Shown here: piece by piece, positions 63,803 through 64,000 of the stretch
How the letters are laid out: each line of letters begins with the position of its first letter
How positions within the stretch are numbered: the stretch's first letter is position 1
Source of the DNA: Pseudomonas arcuscaelestis
GTDB lineage: Bacteria; Pseudomonadota; Gammaproteobacteria; Pseudomonadales; Pseudomonadaceae
Direction of reading: 5' to 3'
DNA: 64,000 nt
NCBI RefSeq assembly: GCF_016881005.1
Contig: NZ_JACOPV010000004.1
Coordinates: 1-64,000 of the forward strand
Translations under genes and position numbers: made by a program
The notes under the pieces: model-generated
What the model was told of the DNA's origin: nothing
The model's input: only the letters and a program-made list of their open reading frames with translations
The model's database searches: none

Positions 63803-63818
63803 TGGCACGGTCCTCGCT
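63803..63818 (+). promoter_or_regulatory. Sigma-54 (-24/-12) promoter
   Basis: TGGCACG, four bases, then TCGC matches the consensus TGGCACGNNNNTTGC in all but one position. The invariant GG (63804-63805) and GC (63816-63817) have exactly 10 bases between them. It starts 3 bp after the stop of the sigma-54 activator gene and lies 12-30 bp before the next start codon. Confidence 0.72.
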
Positions 63819-63847
63819 ATAGGACCGCTATGGACAGAATAGCCTTT

Positions 63848-64000
63848 ATGAAATCAGTCAACTTCGAGTTCCTCCGCTCCGGCAACGAGCTGCTGGCCAA
63901 CCTTGCCGGTCTTGCCGAGGCCGTACTGCACATTGATCCGGGCAGCGCGCTCACCCGTCTGCGCAGCTTCGCCGAAGAGCTGACCAAAGCCATCTACAAG
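63848..64000 (+). CDS. HsdR-like / DUF4145-domain protein, N-terminus (runs off right edge)
   Basis: Fifty-one codons are present: MKSVNFEFLRSGNELLANLAGLAE, then DPGSALTRLRSFAEELTKAIYK. This matches the DUF4145 N-terminus common in type I restriction R-subunit-like and other DEAD/DEAH defence proteins. ATG at 63848 gives the family start; ATG at 63830, in frame with AGGA 5 bases upstream, is possible but lies at the expected transcription start. Control by the sigma-54 activator just upstream is likely. The rest of the operon is outside the window. Confidence 0.65.
   Translation, partial: MKSVNFEFLRSGNELLANLAGLAEAVLHIDPGSALTRLRSFAEELTKAIYK

Overview
The window looks like a Pseudomonas chromosome of the P. 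fluorescens/P. putida lineage. The evidence is a LapA-type adhesin locus with near-textbook LapA, LapB and LapC sequences, typical gamma-proteobacterial Pseudomonas small families (DUF2789, a DUF3077/DUF6124-like protein), and ordinary Pseudomonas codon use. No rRNA genes or CRISPR arrays were seen.

Region 1 (1-8.4 kb) is the biofilm adhesin locus. The N-terminal 1060 codons of the giant adhesin lapA run leftwards off the window, and lapE-lapB-lapC, the type I secretion system that exports it, run rightwards. Region 2 (8.5-19.9 kb) is ordinary core genome: a WYL regulator, a Sel1-repeat protein, a MarR-FUSC-DUF1656-HlyD-OMF efflux operon, a slipin/NfeD membrane-protease pair, a YbaK-type deacylase, DUF2789, a small membrane protein and a CBS-domain protein.

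Region 3 (20.0-38.7 kb) is the most unusual core block. About 13 minus-strand genes are packed end to end, starting with SrfA/SrfB/SrfC homologues. They are followed by a membrane-anchored Pro-rich protein, a secreted VWA protein, a MacB-like ABC ATPase and FtsX permease, a periplasmic FGE-fold protein, two coiled-coil lipoproteins, two paralogous membrane-anchored VWA proteins and two zinc-ribbon membrane proteins. The set has cytosolic NTPases (actin/Hsp70-like SrfB, dynamin-like SrfC), single-pass bridges and periplasmic or lipid-anchored binding domains. I infer an NTP-powered envelope-spanning machine; its function is not apparent. A DUF3077/DUF6124-like gene with a structured leader and an unrecognised 303-residue protein follow.

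Region 4 (from 40.6 kb to the right edge) is a genomic island. Its left end is marked by a 46-bp 3' fragment of a tRNA-Arg(CCG) gene, the expected scar of tRNA-directed integration. The cargo includes a broken AbrB-type antitoxin, an intact Xre-RES toxin-antitoxin pair, a two-gene module of a 2065-residue DUF1998 helicase and a 1115-residue partner (probable phage defence), a lone AbiEi-like protein and an HTH-repeat protein. Two very large, translationally coupled tyrosine recombinases follow. A second phage-like integration module (Xre repressor, twin operators, excisionase-like protein, integrase) starts at 60.0 kb. The window ends in a CARF-type sigma-54 activator, a good -24/-12 promoter and the first codons of an HsdR-like DUF4145 gene, suggesting an inducible restriction or defence operon that continues outside the window.
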